This document shows, in pieces, positions 36,103 to 44,542 of a stretch of DNA of 64,000 nt. Source of the DNA: an uncultured Catenibacterium sp. (GTDB lineage Bacteria > Bacillota_I > Bacilli_A > Erysipelotrichales > Coprobacillaceae); NCBI GenBank assembly GCA_900540685.1, contig UQGS01000005.1, positions 5,176-69,175 of the forward strand. The letters are read 5' to 3'. The notes below the pieces were generated by a model that ran no database searches, was not told the DNA's origin, and was given only the letters and a program-made list of their open reading frames with translations. The position numbers and the translations under genes were made by a program. Within the stretch, counting starts at the first letter, position 1; each line of letters starts with the position of its first letter.

Positions 36103-36127
36103 TTAGTAAAGGCTAACCCTTTACTAA
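36103..36127. repeat. Orphan palindrome resembling the feo operators
   Basis: TTAGTAAAGG and CCTTTACTAA are perfect 10-bp arms around CTAAC. The sequence resembles the feo promoter boxes (TTAGGCTTTACTAA) but lies between convergent genes with no start nearby. Confidence 0.45.
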
Positions 36128-36174
36128 ACACAACATATCCTTTCATATTCTCAGTTCCTTAAAACAGAGGACAT

Positions 36175-36212
36175 AAAAAAATCACAGGACGGCACACACC
36201 TGTGATTTTTTT
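36175..36212. terminator. Bidirectional terminator between ATPase and DtxR-type gene
   Basis: AAAAAATCACAGG/CCTGTGATTTTTT around a 10-nt loop; usable on both strands. Confidence 0.82.
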
Positions 36213-36214
36213 AT

Positions 36215-36577
36215 TTAGATCTTATTTTTAAAATAAGCTTTTAAAGCTTCAAAAGTTTCTGGTGAAATATAATGTTCGATACGACATGCATCCTGTGAAG
36301 CAGTAGACTCACTGACTCCAATATGAACTAGGATATTTCTTAATTCAGTATGTCTTTCAAATATCATATTCGCAATCTTAGCACCAGCTTCTGTTAATGT
36401 GATGGCACCATCTTCATCCATGTTGATGAGTTCCTTCTCTTTTAATCTTTTCATCTGTTGTGAAATAGTAGGTTTAGAGAAATTCATTTCACGGGCGATA
36501 TCAATGGAACGCACATGTCCTTTCTTCTTCTGAATAACTAATATAGTTTCTAAGTACATTTCTGTTGATTCACTCAT
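36215..36577 (-). CDS. DtxR/MntR-family metal-dependent regulator
   Basis: ATG 36577 follows GAGGTGAATAAG and gives 120 residues. The winged helix (EMYLETILVIQKKKGHVRSIDIAREMNFSKPTISQQMKRLKEKELI) is DtxR/MntR-like. The dimerisation half keeps metal-ligand residues in AKIANMIFERHTELRNIL and ASQDACRIEHYIS. The C-terminal SH3-like domain of long DtxR members is absent. It is divergent from feoA, whose promoter has matching palindromes, so it most likely represses iron uptake when metal is bound. Whether it senses Fe2+ or Mn2+ cannot be read. Confidence 0.88.
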   Translation of the reverse strand: MSESTEMYLETILVIQKKKGHVRSIDIAREMNFSKPTISQQMKRLKEKELINMDEDGAITLTEAGAKIANMIFERHTELRNILVHIGVSESTASQDACRIEHYISPETFEALKAYFKNKI

Positions 36578-36629
36578 CTTATTCACCTCATTTTCATCAT
36601 TATAGCATAAAAATTCAAATAATGAAAAA

Positions 36630-36716
36630 GTTAGGCTTTACTAATATTTTTGTTGACATACAAAAATAGTAAGGCTATACTAACAGTGAAGTTAGAAAAG
36701 ACTAATTAGTTTAGTC
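36630..36716. promoter_or_regulatory. feo promoter with DtxR-type operator palindromes
   Basis: A near-ideal promoter, TTGACA (36653-36658), 17-bp spacer and TATACT (36676-36681), is surrounded by three related boxes: GTTAGGCTTTACTAAT (36630-36645), AGTAAGGCTATACTAAC covering the -10 (36668-36684), and AGACTAATTAGTTTAGTCT just downstream (36700-36718 region). These resemble the DtxR/IdeR consensus (TTAGGTTAGSCTAA). They fit repression by the divergent regulator. Confidence 0.75.
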
Positions 36717-36740
36717 TAATCATCTGAGGAGGCGGAGTAT

Positions 36741-36950
36741 ATGCCAATTAGTATGGCAAATCCTGGAGATACAGTCGTTATTAGACGTATTACAGGAACT
36801 GATAAAGTAAAGAATCATCTTGCAGAACTTGGTTTCGTGGTTGATGGTGAAGTAACTATTATCAGTAAAGTAGATAACGGAATTATTTGTAATGTGAAAG
36901 GTAGTAGGATTGCGCTTTCTGAACAGATGGCGAATCGTATATTGTTTTAA
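36741..36950 (+). CDS. feoA: FeoA-like protein (first copy)
   Basis: The 69-residue SH3-like FeoA protein (TVVIRRITGTDKVKNHLAELGFVVDGEVTIISK ... GSRIALSEQMANRIL) is a small cytosolic partner of FeoB. GAGGAGGCGG precedes it. It is first in the feoA-feoA-feoB operon under the metal-regulated promoter. It differs from the second FeoA in its C-terminal half, so the two are not redundant copies. Confidence 0.92.
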   Translation: MPISMANPGDTVVIRRITGTDKVKNHLAELGFVVDGEVTIISKVDNGIICNVKGSRIALSEQMANRILF

Positions 36951-36962
36951 GGGAGGAGTATC

Positions 36963-37184
36963 ATGAACTTAAAAGAAGTAAAAGTGGGCGAAACAGTAAC
37001 TATTAAAAAAGTAACTGGTACAGGTCCAGTAAAAAGAAGAATTATGGATATGGGTTTAACTAAAGGACAAAGTGTTTATGTAAGAAAAGTTGCACCTTTA
37101 GGAGATCCAGTAGAAATTACAGTACGTGGTTATGAATTATCTTTGCGTAAAGCAGATGCGCAGATGATTGAAGTGGAGGAATAG
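36963..37184 (+). CDS. feoA: FeoA-like protein (second copy)
   Basis: The 73-residue protein has the classical FeoA pattern (GETVTIKKVTGTGPVKRRIMDMGLTKG, GDPVEITVRGYELSLRKADA). It lies 12 nt after the first feoA and 2 nt before feoB with GGAGG in front. It should bind the FeoB membrane or G-domain and support Fe2+ uptake. Its C-terminal half matches the FeoA domain fused to FeoB at 23732. Confidence 0.94.
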   Translation: MNLKEVKVGETVTIKKVTGTGPVKRRIMDMGLTKGQSVYVRKVAPLGDPVEITVRGYELSLRKADAQMIEVEE

Positions 37185-37186
37185 TT

Positions 37187-39310
37187 ATGAAGATAGCGTT
37201 AGCGGGTAACCCTAACTCTGGTAAAACAACGTTATTTAATGCACTGACAGGGAGTACTCAGTATGTTGGTAACTGGCCAGGGGTTACAGTTGAAAAGAAA
37301 GATGGGAAACTAAAAGGTCATAAAGATGTGACTATCCAGGATTTACCTGGTATTTATTCATTATCTCCTTATACACTTGAAGAAGTTGTTACAAGAAGAT
37401 ATTTAATTAATGAAACACCTGATGCAATCATTAATATTATTGATGGTACTAATCTAGAAAGAAACTTATATTTAACGACTCAGTTAGCTGAATTAGGTAT
37501 TCCTATGGTTTTAGCTGTTAATATGTATGATATCATCGAAAAGAAGGGTGATAAGATTGACTTAGATCAGTTAGGTCAGTTATTTGGTTGTAAAGCAATG
37601 ACTTTATCAGCATTAAAGGATAAAGGTACTCAGGAAGTGGCTGAAGAAGCAATTAAACTTGCACACAACCATAAAGTATCAGAACATCCTCATGTATTTG
37701 AGGGTTCTGTAGAACATGCTTTAGCACATATTGAAGAATCAATTGAAAATAAAGTAGATGCATCTAAGTTAAGATGGTTTGCAGTTAAGGTATTTGAAAG
37801 AGATGAAAAGGTATTGGCTGAACTTAAATTAGATCAGGCAGTATTAAATGAAATCGAAGGTCATATTGCGGATTGTGAAAAAGAAATGGATGATGATTCA
37901 GAATCTATTATCACAAACCAGAGATATACTTTTATTAAGAATTCTATTAATAAGGTTCTTACAAAGAAGAATCCACATCAGACATTATCTACATCAGATC
38001 AGATTGATAAGATTGTGACTAACAGATTCCTAGCTTTACCAATCTTCGTATTAATTATGTGGCTTGTTTATTACATCTCAGTATCTACAGTAGGTGACTG
38101 GATGACTGGATGGGTGAATGATGTATTATTTGCAGAGATTATTCCACCTGTAGTAGAAACTTTCCTTAAATCAATTGGCTGTGCAGCTCCATTAATCAGC
38201 TTAATTAATGATGGTATTATTGCTGGTGTTGGTACAGTATTAGGTTTCGTACCACAGATGGCACTTATCTTCTTATTTTTAGCTATTCTTGAAGATTCAG
38301 GATATATGGCAAGAATTGCATTCATTATGGATAGACTATTACGTAAATTCGGTTTATCTGGTAAATCATTCATCCCTATCTTAATTGGTACAGGATGTGG
38401 TGTTCCGGCTGTTATGGGTACACGTACTATTGAAAATGAAGCAGATAGAAGAATGACTATTCTATTATGCACATTTATTCCTTGTGGTGCGAAGACTGTT
38501 ATTATTGGTATGATCAGTTCAGCATTCTTCCCAGGTAACACTTGGATTGCGCCAGCAATGTATTTCTTAAGTATTCTAGTTATTATCTTATCAGGTATCG
38601 CATTAAAGAAGACTCGTTTCTTTGCCGGTGATCCAGCACCATTCGTAATGGAATTACCAGCATACCATATTCCTACATTAAGAGGTGTATTCATCCATGT
38701 TTGGGAACGTGCAAAAGCATTCATGATTAAAGCAGGTACTATTATCTTCAGTATTTGTATTGTAGTATGGTTATTATCTACATTTAACTTCTCATTCCAG
38801 ATGGTTGATATTGAAAACTCAATGTTAGCATCTATTGGTCATGCATTTGCAGTATTATTTGCACCAGTAGGTATTGAAAACTGGAAGGGTTCAGTGGCTG
38901 TTATCTCAGCTCTTGCAGCTAAGGAACAGGCTGTTTCTACTATCTCTATCTTAAATCACATGGGTGATGCAGATTCAGGTGCTAAAGCTATTCATGCTAT
39001 GGTGAATACTTTCTCTGCAATGGGTGGCTTCTCATTCATGATCTTGAACTTATTCGATCCACCATGCATTGCCGCTATTGGTACAATCATGAGAGAAATG
39101 GGTTCTAAGTTCTGGGGATGGTTCGCCGTATTATACCAGATGGTATTAGGTTATGTATTAGCTATGATCACTTATCAGTTAGGTTCATGGTTATTCTATG
39201 GTGCAACATTCGGATTAGGTCAGATTCTATCAATCGTATGTATTTTAGTAATGATCTACTTCATTGTAAGACCAGCACCTAAACCAGAATTAAAGACACA
39301 GAAAGCTTAA
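37187..39310 (+). CDS. feoB: Ferrous iron transporter FeoB
   Basis: The 707-residue protein starts directly with the G-domain (G1 GNPNSGKTT at 7-15, DLPGIYSLSPYT, G4 NMYD), then a helical GDI-like segment, then the membrane part with about nine to ten helices and the gate motifs GTGCGVPAVMGTRT and FIPCGAKTVI. It moves Fe2+ into the cell, controlled by the two FeoA proteins before it. It is the second FeoB of the window and is clearly divergent from the fusion at 23732. Confidence 0.95.
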   Translation: MKIALAGNPNSGKTTLFNALTGSTQYVGNWPGVTVEKKDGKLKGHKDVTIQDLPGIYSLSPYTLEEVVTRRYLINETPDAIINIIDGTNLERNLYLTTQLAELGIPMVLAVNMYDIIEKKGDKIDLDQLGQLFGCKAMTLSALKDKGTQEVAEEAIKLAHNHKVSEHPHVFEGSVEHALAHIEESIENKVDASKLRWFAVKVFERDEKVLAELKLDQAVLNEIEGHIADCEKEMDDDSESIITNQRYTFIKNSINKVLTKKNPHQTLSTSDQIDKIVTNRFLALPIFVLIMWLVYYISVSTVGDWMTGWVNDVLFAEIIPPVVETFLKSIGCAAPLISLINDGIIAGVGTVLGFVPQMALIFLFLAILEDSGYMARIAFIMDRLLRKFGLSGKSFIPILIGTGCGVPAVMGTRTIENEADRRMTILLCTFIPCGAKTVIIGMISSAFFPGNTWIAPAMYFLSILVIILSGIALKKTRFFAGDPAPFVMELPAYHIPTLRGVFIHVWERAKAFMIKAGTIIFSICIVVWLLSTFNFSFQMVDIENSMLASIGHAFAVLFAPVGIENWKGSVAVISALAAKEQAVSTISILNHMGDADSGAKAIHAMVNTFSAMGGFSFMILNLFDPPCIAAIGTIMREMGSKFWGWFAVLYQMVLGYVLAMITYQLGSWLFYGATFGLGQILSIVCILVMIYFIVRPAPKPELKTQKA

Positions 39311-39316
39311 TCAATT

Positions 39317-39664
39317 ATGGGTAACATCATAGTTGCGGCTATTGTTGTTGTGTTGCTCATTATAGGTGTTCTTCACTACAAGAAGACATTACAGTCAGGA
39401 TGTTGTGGTGAACACGATCAAATAAAGAAAATAGGTACGGGGGATAAGGATAAAAATCTTTATCCCTATCGTACTACTCTTCATATTGACGATATGTTCT
39501 GCAAGAATTGTGCAGCAACAATAGAAAACGCATTTAATCAACATAAAGAATATCTTGCATCAGTAAACATGAATAAGAAAGAAATCACTATTCTTTCTAT
39601 GAATCAACCTGATCTAGAAACATATAAACAGATGATCATCAAACTTGGTTATACTCCAAGATAA
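39317..39664 (+). CDS. Membrane-anchored heavy-metal-associated (HMA) domain protein
   Basis: The 115-residue protein has one N-terminal helix (3-18), a Cys pair (SGCCGEH, about 28-30) like the FeoB-associated Cys-rich family, and a C-terminal HMA fold with metal-binding MFCKNCA (about 60-66). It has no clear ribosome binding site and lies 6 nt after feoB, so translation is probably coupled. A role as metal chaperone or sensor at the Feo channel is inferred from position. Confidence 0.75.
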   Translation: MGNIIVAAIVVVLLIIGVLHYKKTLQSGCCGEHDQIKKIGTGDKDKNLYPYRTTLHIDDMFCKNCAATIENAFNQHKEYLASVNMNKKEITILSMNQPDLETYKQMIIKLGYTPR

Positions 39665-39693
39665 ATGTATAATAGAAGCAAGGAGGAGAAATT

Positions 39694-39885
39694 ATGGGTA
39701 CAATTATAGTAAGTATTTTATTAGTTATCTGGGTTTGTCTTGTCCTTAGAACTATATATAAGAATAAGAAAAAAGGCATAGGTGTATGTGGACATAATTG
39801 TAATACATGTGGCACAAATAATTTATGTCATGCTGATCTCTATAAAATGTATCGTGAAGAGATGCGTAAAGAAGGGCACGCTTAG
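39694..39885 (+). CDS. FeoB-associated Cys-rich membrane protein
   Basis: The 63-residue protein has an N-terminal helix (MGTIIVSILLVIWVCLVL), a basic stretch, and then CGHNCNTCGTNNLCH. That is the architecture of the FeoB-associated Cys-rich family often found right after feoB. AAGGAGGAG precedes the ATG. It is the last gene before the terminator of the feo operon. Confidence 0.82.
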   Translation: MGTIIVSILLVIWVCLVLRTIYKNKKKGIGVCGHNCNTCGTNNLCHADLYKMYREEMRKEGHA

Positions 39886-39900
39886 TGTTCTTCTTTTTTT
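39870..39900 (+). terminator. Terminator of the feo operon
   Basis: AGAAGGGCAC/GTGTTCTTCT (with G-U pairs) followed by seven T; overlaps the last stop codon. Confidence 0.75.
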
Positions 39901-39987
39901 AGTTTGAGCATATTTATTGAATTATATCTTAAAAGGATTATAGTATAAGTAGTAATAATTACTATATACTAAAGGAGGAATCATAAT

Positions 39988-40104
39988 ATGAAATGGGTAT
40001 GTAAAGTATGTGGATATGTGTATGAAGGTGATGAATTACCTGAAGATTATGTATGTCCAGTATGTGGTGTAGGACCAGAAGAATTTGAAAAAGTAGACGA
40101 ATAA
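39988..40104 (+). CDS. Short rubredoxin-like protein
   Basis: This 38-residue gene has an AAAGGAGG site in front. The two Fe-binding Cys pairs are intact: WVCKVCGYVYEG and YVCPVCGVGPEEFE. Rubredoxins are usually about 52 residues; here the loop between the pairs is shortened. It should carry single electrons in the cytoplasm of an anaerobe. It stands alone between two terminators after the feo operon. Confidence 0.88.
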   Translation: MKWVCKVCGYVYEGDELPEDYVCPVCGVGPEEFEKVDE

Positions 40105-40127
40105 TATAATAATTCTTCAAAGTAAAA

Positions 40128-40172
40128 GAGGCTGTAACGTTTAAGGTTATCTATTCGTTACAGCCTTTTTTC
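40128..40172. repeat. Repeated hairpin terminator element, copy after rubredoxin
   Basis: GGCTGTAACG (40130-40139) and CGTTACAGCC (40156-40165) are perfect 10-bp arms; the loop contains TATCTATTCG, the reverse of the GAATAGATA in the other copies. It is followed by TTTTTTC. It probably terminates both the rubredoxin gene and the convergent gene at 40184. Confidence 0.75.
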
Positions 40173-40183
40173 TTAGTATTAAT

Positions 40184-40576
40184 TTAAAAGAGTTCTTTTG
40201 CCCTCATACGTTTCAATTCAGCATGTGTACTTTTCTTATGTCTGCAATAGAAGTAAATACCTAGCATGACAAAGTTTCCAGCATTGATAGATACAATAGT
40301 ATATACAATGCTTGTTGTTGTAAGAGAGTGGTCTCTTAATGCGGTAGATGTTTTATCTGAAGAACTTTCTACCACTTTACCTGTTTCTGTCATCACAGAT
40401 TGAGTCGTTTCAATTTTATTATGGGTTGGTATGAATCCAAATGCGAATATGAGTGAACTCGCAAAAATAACGATTGGGATAATCAAACCAAGTAACCTAT
40501 TATCCTTTTTCGATAAAAATATTTGTAGTCTTATAATTGCGATTATAATAATCACACCAATAATAGTTCTAACCAT
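40184..40576 (-). CDS. Small membrane protein, unknown function
   Basis: The 130-residue protein has three hydrophobic segments (about 2-15, 27-50 and 87-110), with a polar Ser/Thr-rich loop between the second and third. AAAGGAG precedes ATG 40576. It overlaps the end of the upstream DUF2089-like gene by 8 nt, so they form a two-gene unit. I do not recognise a family. By analogy with other regulator-membrane pairs it may act with that regulator. Confidence 0.7.
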   Translation of the reverse strand: MVRTIIGVIIIIAIIRLQIFLSKKDNRLLGLIIPIVIFASSLIFAFGFIPTHNKIETTQSVMTETGKVVESSSDKTSTALRDHSLTTTSIVYTIVSINAGNFVMLGIYFYCRHKKSTHAELKRMRAKELF

Positions 40577-40874
40577 TTTTTGCTTTCTCCTTTATTTTCT
40601 TATATTCTGTAATTAAATTCTTAGCAACATCAAATTCTATATCTTCATCAATGACATATCTTTTGATCAACTCAACAAATTCATCATTATCTTCTTTATC
40701 TTCAGCTAACTTGATCTTATCAATTAACTTATTCAATCTGACTCTTACTGTTGGATAAGTAACACCATATAGCTTGGCCACTTCTTTTAAAGAACCTGAA
40801 GCGAGTAAAAATCTTTTGATAAAAATCATATCTTCATCATCCAAATTCTTCATCCACATAGGAACAGTTTCCAT
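40569..40874 (-). CDS. DUF2089-like putative DNA-binding regulator
   Basis: The 101-residue protein contains a helix-turn-helix segment (FIKRFLLASGSLKEVAKLYGVTYPTVRVRLNKLIDKI) typical of the DUF2089 group, followed by an acidic helical tail. AGAGGTGA precedes ATG 40874. It probably regulates its own operon, which also codes for the small membrane protein. The upstream 40875-41076 is very AT-rich and holds only promoter-like sequence. Confidence 0.75.
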   Translation of the reverse strand: METVPMWMKNLDDEDMIFIKRFLLASGSLKEVAKLYGVTYPTVRVRLNKLIDKIKLAEDKEDNDEFVELIKRYVIDEDIEFDVAKNLITEYKKIKEKAKNG

Positions 40875-41076
40875 ATATATATCACCTCTTTTTGTAATAT
40901 AACATATTTATATTTTAAATAAAAGATAAAAAATTTAATAATATTAAAATATATATTTAATAAAATTAAAAACACTCCTAGTTTTTTAATGAATATGTAA
41001 GTGTTGTGTATTTTGATTAGGTTTGATTTATTTAGTTGTTTGATATGATATAGTAGTGTGGAATGGAGAGGTGACT

Positions 41077-41505
41077 ATGAAGAAAATATTAATTTTATTA
41101 GTGACAATGATGTTATGTGCCTGCTCACCTGCAGAACCTATGTCACTTAAAGACAGCTATGGACAGTACAAACAGGAAGAAATCGTATATGCGAATAAGA
41201 AGGATTTCATAAAGAAGAAGGATGCTTATAATGCGTATCTTGTTTATGAAATCAATAAAGATGCATGTACATTTGAAAGTGATTTAAAGTATCAGAATGT
41301 CCAGTATAAGAAGGTTGAACTATCAAAAGATGAGAAAGAAAAAGTTCCTGAAGCACTCATCAAATACAACCTTTATGAAGGTGAAAAACAGTTAGGTATT
41401 GCAGTTTACTTAGGTGAAGAAACTGTTTATATTGCTAGCTATGATCAATATGATGGTAAACCTGTATATATTGCGAAAATGAAAAAAATCACAAAGAAGA
41501 GCTAA
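41077..41505 (+). CDS. Putative lipoprotein
   Basis: ATG 41077 follows GGAGAGGTG and gives 142 residues. The signal peptide ends in the lipobox LCAC (KILILLVTMMLCACS), so the protein is likely acylated and outside the membrane. The mature part is rich in Lys, Tyr and Glu. I recognise no family. It is monocistronic, before the arginine T-box. Confidence 0.72.
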   Translation: MKKILILLVTMMLCACSPAEPMSLKDSYGQYKQEEIVYANKKDFIKKKDAYNAYLVYEINKDACTFESDLKYQNVQYKKVELSKDEKEKVPEALIKYNLYEGEKQLGIAVYLGEETVYIASYDQYDGKPVYIAKMKKITKKS

Positions 41506-41558
41506 AATTTACGAAAAACAGAAAATAAATAATTTTGTTTATATTTAAAGAAAAAATA

Positions 41559-41587
41559 TTGACAAAGTAAAAAAGTGATTGTATTAT
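41559..41587 (+). promoter_or_regulatory. Promoter of the arg operon
   Basis: TTGACA (41559-41564), 17-bp spacer, TATTAT (41582-41587). Confidence 0.75.
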
Positions 41588-41607
41588 AGACCCAAGTTAA
41601 ATAAACA

Positions 41608-41829
41608 AATCGATGAACGAGAAGAGTATCTTACAATCACCTACAGCGAGATGACATAGAGTGGAAGGTCATCAGGAAGATATAAGAGAAACGCACTCGG
41701 GAGAGTCTGTTGGAATTAAGTATAACAGAACGTGAATCTGCGTTAATGAAGAGGTGGTTTGTATGATACAAGCAACTAGAGTGGTACCGCGTTTATATAC
41801 GTCTCTGGATTAATCCAGAGGCGTTTTTT
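41608..41829 (+). promoter_or_regulatory. T-box riboswitch (probably tRNA-Arg) upstream of argG
   Basis: The leader starts with GAACGAGAAGAGTA, contains the T-box ACTAGAGTGGTACCGCG (41775-41791), and ends with the terminator ACGTCTCTGGAT/ATCCAGAGGCGT followed by TTTTTT. A CGT at 41731-41733 is a possible arginine specifier. The five arginine biosynthesis genes behind it support tRNA-Arg as the ligand. The specifier choice is tentative. Confidence 0.85.
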
Positions 41830-41851
41830 GTTTATTAAAGGGGTGTTTGAT

Positions 41852-41875
41852 ATGAAGGAACGACGATTTAGTTAA
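41852..41875 (+). CDS. Candidate 7-residue leader peptide with tandem Arg codons
   Basis: ATG AAG GAA CGA CGA TTT AGT TAA encodes MKERRFS and has AAAGGGG 6 nt upstream of the ATG. It sits between the T-box terminator and argG, so it is transcribed only on readthrough. An exact inverted repeat (TGTTTGAT 41844-41851, ATCAAACA 41899-41906) brackets it. Two consecutive rare CGA codons in front of an arginine operon suggest a translation-sensing leader; this could also be chance. Confidence 0.45.
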   Translation: MKERRFS

Positions 41876-41924
41876 GTAGTGGGGCATTAAAATAAAACAT
41901 CAAACATTAAAGGAGAAGAAAATT

Positions 41925-43148
41925 ATGGAAAAGAAAACATTTAAGAAAGTTGTATTAGCTTATAGTGGAGGATTAGATACTTCAATTATTATTTCTTGGT
42001 TAAAGGAAAATTATGGCTGTGAAGTTATTGCAGTTGCTGCTGATGTGGGACAGGGTGCTGGAGAACTTGATGGTCTTGATGAAAAGGCTGCAAAGACAGG
42101 TGCTTCTAAATATATTTGTGTAGATTGTAAACCTGAATTTGTTAAGGATTTCTGTTTTGAAGCAGTTAAAGCCAATGCATTATATGAAGGTAAATATATG
42201 TTAGGTACTTCTCTTGCAAGACCAATTATTGCGAAGAAGTTAGTAGATATCGCTTTAGAAGAAGGTGCAGATGCAATCTGTCATGGATGTACTGGTAAAG
42301 GTAATGACCAGGTAAGATTTGAATTAGCTATTAAAGCATTCGCACCAGATATGCCTATTATCGCTCCTTGGAGAGAATGGGATATTAAATCAAGAGAAGA
42401 AGAAATCGAATATGCTGAAGCAAGAAAGATTCCTCTAAAGATTAACAGAGAAACAAACTACTCTAAAGATAAGAACTTATGGCATTTATCACATGAAGGT
42501 TTAGATCTTGAAGATCCAGCTAATGAACCTAAGTATGATGAAATCCTAGAAATGGGTGTTTCACCAGAAAAGGCACCAGATGTTCCAACATATATCACTT
42601 TAACTTTTGAAAAGGGTGTTGCAGTTGCATTAAATGGTGAAAAGCTTGAACCAGTAGAAATGTTAGCTAAGTTAAATGAAATCGGTGGTGCAAACGGTGT
42701 AGGTATCGCAGATATGGTTGAAAACAGACTTGTTGGTATGAAATCAAGAGGTGTATATGAAACACCAGGTGGAACTATTTTATATGCAGCACATCAGAAC
42801 CTAGAAGAAATTACTGTAGATAAAGAAACACAGCATTTCAAACAGCAGTTAAGCTTAAAGCTTGCTGATAATATCTATAATGGTCAGTGGTATACACCTC
42901 TTACTGAAGCATTGCTTGCATTTGTAGATAAGACTCAGGAAACAGTAAATGGTGACGTTAAACTTAAATTATATAAAGGTAATATCGTAGGTGCTGGTGT
43001 TACATCTCCAGATACATTACATGATTTACAGACAGCATCATTTGATGAAGATGATGATTATGATCAGTATGATGCGAAAGGATTCATCACATTATATGGT
43101 TTACCAATCAAGGTAAAAGCTAAGTTAGATCAGAAGAAAAAGAAATAG
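41925..43148 (+). CDS. argG: Argininosuccinate synthase
   Basis: The 407-residue enzyme has the ATP-pyrophosphatase motif VVLAYSGGLDTS near the start and the family blocks CHGCTGKGNDQVRFE, APWREWDI and KSRGVYETPGGTIL. It joins citrulline and aspartate with ATP. AAAGGAG precedes the ATG. It is first in argGHCJB behind the T-box. Confidence 0.97.
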   Translation: MEKKTFKKVVLAYSGGLDTSIIISWLKENYGCEVIAVAADVGQGAGELDGLDEKAAKTGASKYICVDCKPEFVKDFCFEAVKANALYEGKYMLGTSLARPIIAKKLVDIALEEGADAICHGCTGKGNDQVRFELAIKAFAPDMPIIAPWREWDIKSREEEIEYAEARKIPLKINRETNYSKDKNLWHLSHEGLDLEDPANEPKYDEILEMGVSPEKAPDVPTYITLTFEKGVAVALNGEKLEPVEMLAKLNEIGGANGVGIADMVENRLVGMKSRGVYETPGGTILYAAHQNLEEITVDKETQHFKQQLSLKLADNIYNGQWYTPLTEALLAFVDKTQETVNGDVKLKLYKGNIVGAGVTSPDTLHDLQTASFDEDDDYDQYDAKGFITLYGLPIKVKAKLDQKKKK

Positions 43149-43159
43149 GAGTTTAAGAT

Positions 43160-44542
43160 ATGGTATTGTGGAAAGGTAGATTTTCTAAAGAATTAAATCA
43201 TGAAGTGAATGCATTCAATTCATCTCTTTCATTTGATCATCGTATGTATAAGCAGGATATCAGAGGATCTCTTGCTCATGCAAAGATGTTATGTAAACAG
43301 AGTATTATTGAAGAGAAAGATTATGAAGAGATTGTAGAAGGTTTAAATGCAATTTTAAAAGAGATTGAAGAGGGTACACTCCTCTTTGATCCTGAAGCTG
43401 AAGATATTCATATGTTTGTGGAAAGTGAACTCACAAAGCGTTATCCAGTGGCTGGTAAAAAACTACATACAGGACGTTCTAGAAATGATCAGGTTGCATT
43501 AGATCTTCGTTTATATGCACATGATGAAATTCTAGAAATCAAGAAGATGTTAGTAAACCTGATTCATACATTAACAGGTTTAGCTGAACATAACCTTGAT
43601 ACAATCATGCCAGGATACACACACTTACAAAGAGCACAGCCTATTACTTTTGCACATCATTTAATGGCTTATGCATCAATGTTTTTAAGAGATATTGATC
43701 GTTTAGAAGATGTGGATAAGAGACTATATGTATCACCTCTAGGAAGTGGTGCACTTGCAACAACAACTTATCCATTAGATAGACCATTTGTGGCAGAAGA
43801 ATTAGGTATGTATGATATTATGTATAACTCTTTAGATGGTGTGAGTGATCGTGATTATGCGATTGAGTTATCAAGTGCCTTAGCCACAATCATGATGCAT
43901 TTATCAAGATTCTCAGAAGAAGTGATTCTATGGTGTTCATGGGAATTCAAATTCATTGATCTTGATGATGCCTATGCAACAGGTTCTTCTATTATGCCTC
44001 AGAAGAAGAATCCAGATATTGCAGAATTAGTAAGGGGTAAGAGTGCAAGAGTCATTGGTGATGTGAATACATTACTTACAATGATGAAGGGACTCCCTCT
44101 TGCTTACAATAAAGACATGCAGGAAGATAAAGAAGCATTATTTGATGCAATTGATGAAGTCAAGCTTTGTCTTCCAGTCTTTACAGATATGATGGCAACC
44201 ATTACTGTTCATAAAGATAAAATGAGAGATGCTGCTGCAAGAGGATTTATTAATGCGACTGATTGTGCAGATTATCTCACTAAGAAAGGTATGCCATTTA
44301 GAGATGCTTATAAGATTACTGGGGAACTTGTAAGATACTGTATTGAACATGGAGAAACATTAGAAACACTTCCTCTAGATGTTTATACAGGTTATACAGA
44401 TATGTTTGGTGAAGATGTTTATCAGGCTATTTCATTAGAAACATGTCTTAACAACAGAGCAGTTGTTGGTGGACCTTCTCCTAAAATTGAGATGGAGAAT
44501 ATTCATAGAATCAATCAGAAAGTGAGTGGATATTGTGATTAA
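43160..44542 (+). CDS. argH: Argininosuccinate lyase
   Basis: The 460-residue protein begins WKGRFSKELN and has the fumarase/aspartase superfamily signature SSIMPQKKNPD, with HTGRSRNDQVALD and MPGYTHLQRAQP. It splits argininosuccinate into arginine and fumarate. Its end overlaps the start of argC. Confidence 0.97.
   Translation: MVLWKGRFSKELNHEVNAFNSSLSFDHRMYKQDIRGSLAHAKMLCKQSIIEEKDYEEIVEGLNAILKEIEEGTLLFDPEAEDIHMFVESELTKRYPVAGKKLHTGRSRNDQVALDLRLYAHDEILEIKKMLVNLIHTLTGLAEHNLDTIMPGYTHLQRAQPITFAHHLMAYASMFLRDIDRLEDVDKRLYVSPLGSGALATTTYPLDRPFVAEELGMYDIMYNSLDGVSDRDYAIELSSALATIMMHLSRFSEEVILWCSWEFKFIDLDDAYATGSSIMPQKKNPDIAELVRGKSARVIGDVNTLLTMMKGLPLAYNKDMQEDKEALFDAIDEVKLCLPVFTDMMATITVHKDKMRDAAARGFINATDCADYLTKKGMPFRDAYKITGELVRYCIEHGETLETLPLDVYTGYTDMFGEDVYQAISLETCLNNRAVVGGPSPKIEMENIHRINQKVSGYCD

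Noticed and set aside
38071..38724. Long minus-strand open frame opposite feoB
   Set aside because: It is a shadow of feoB, with no ribosome binding site and no protein-like pattern.
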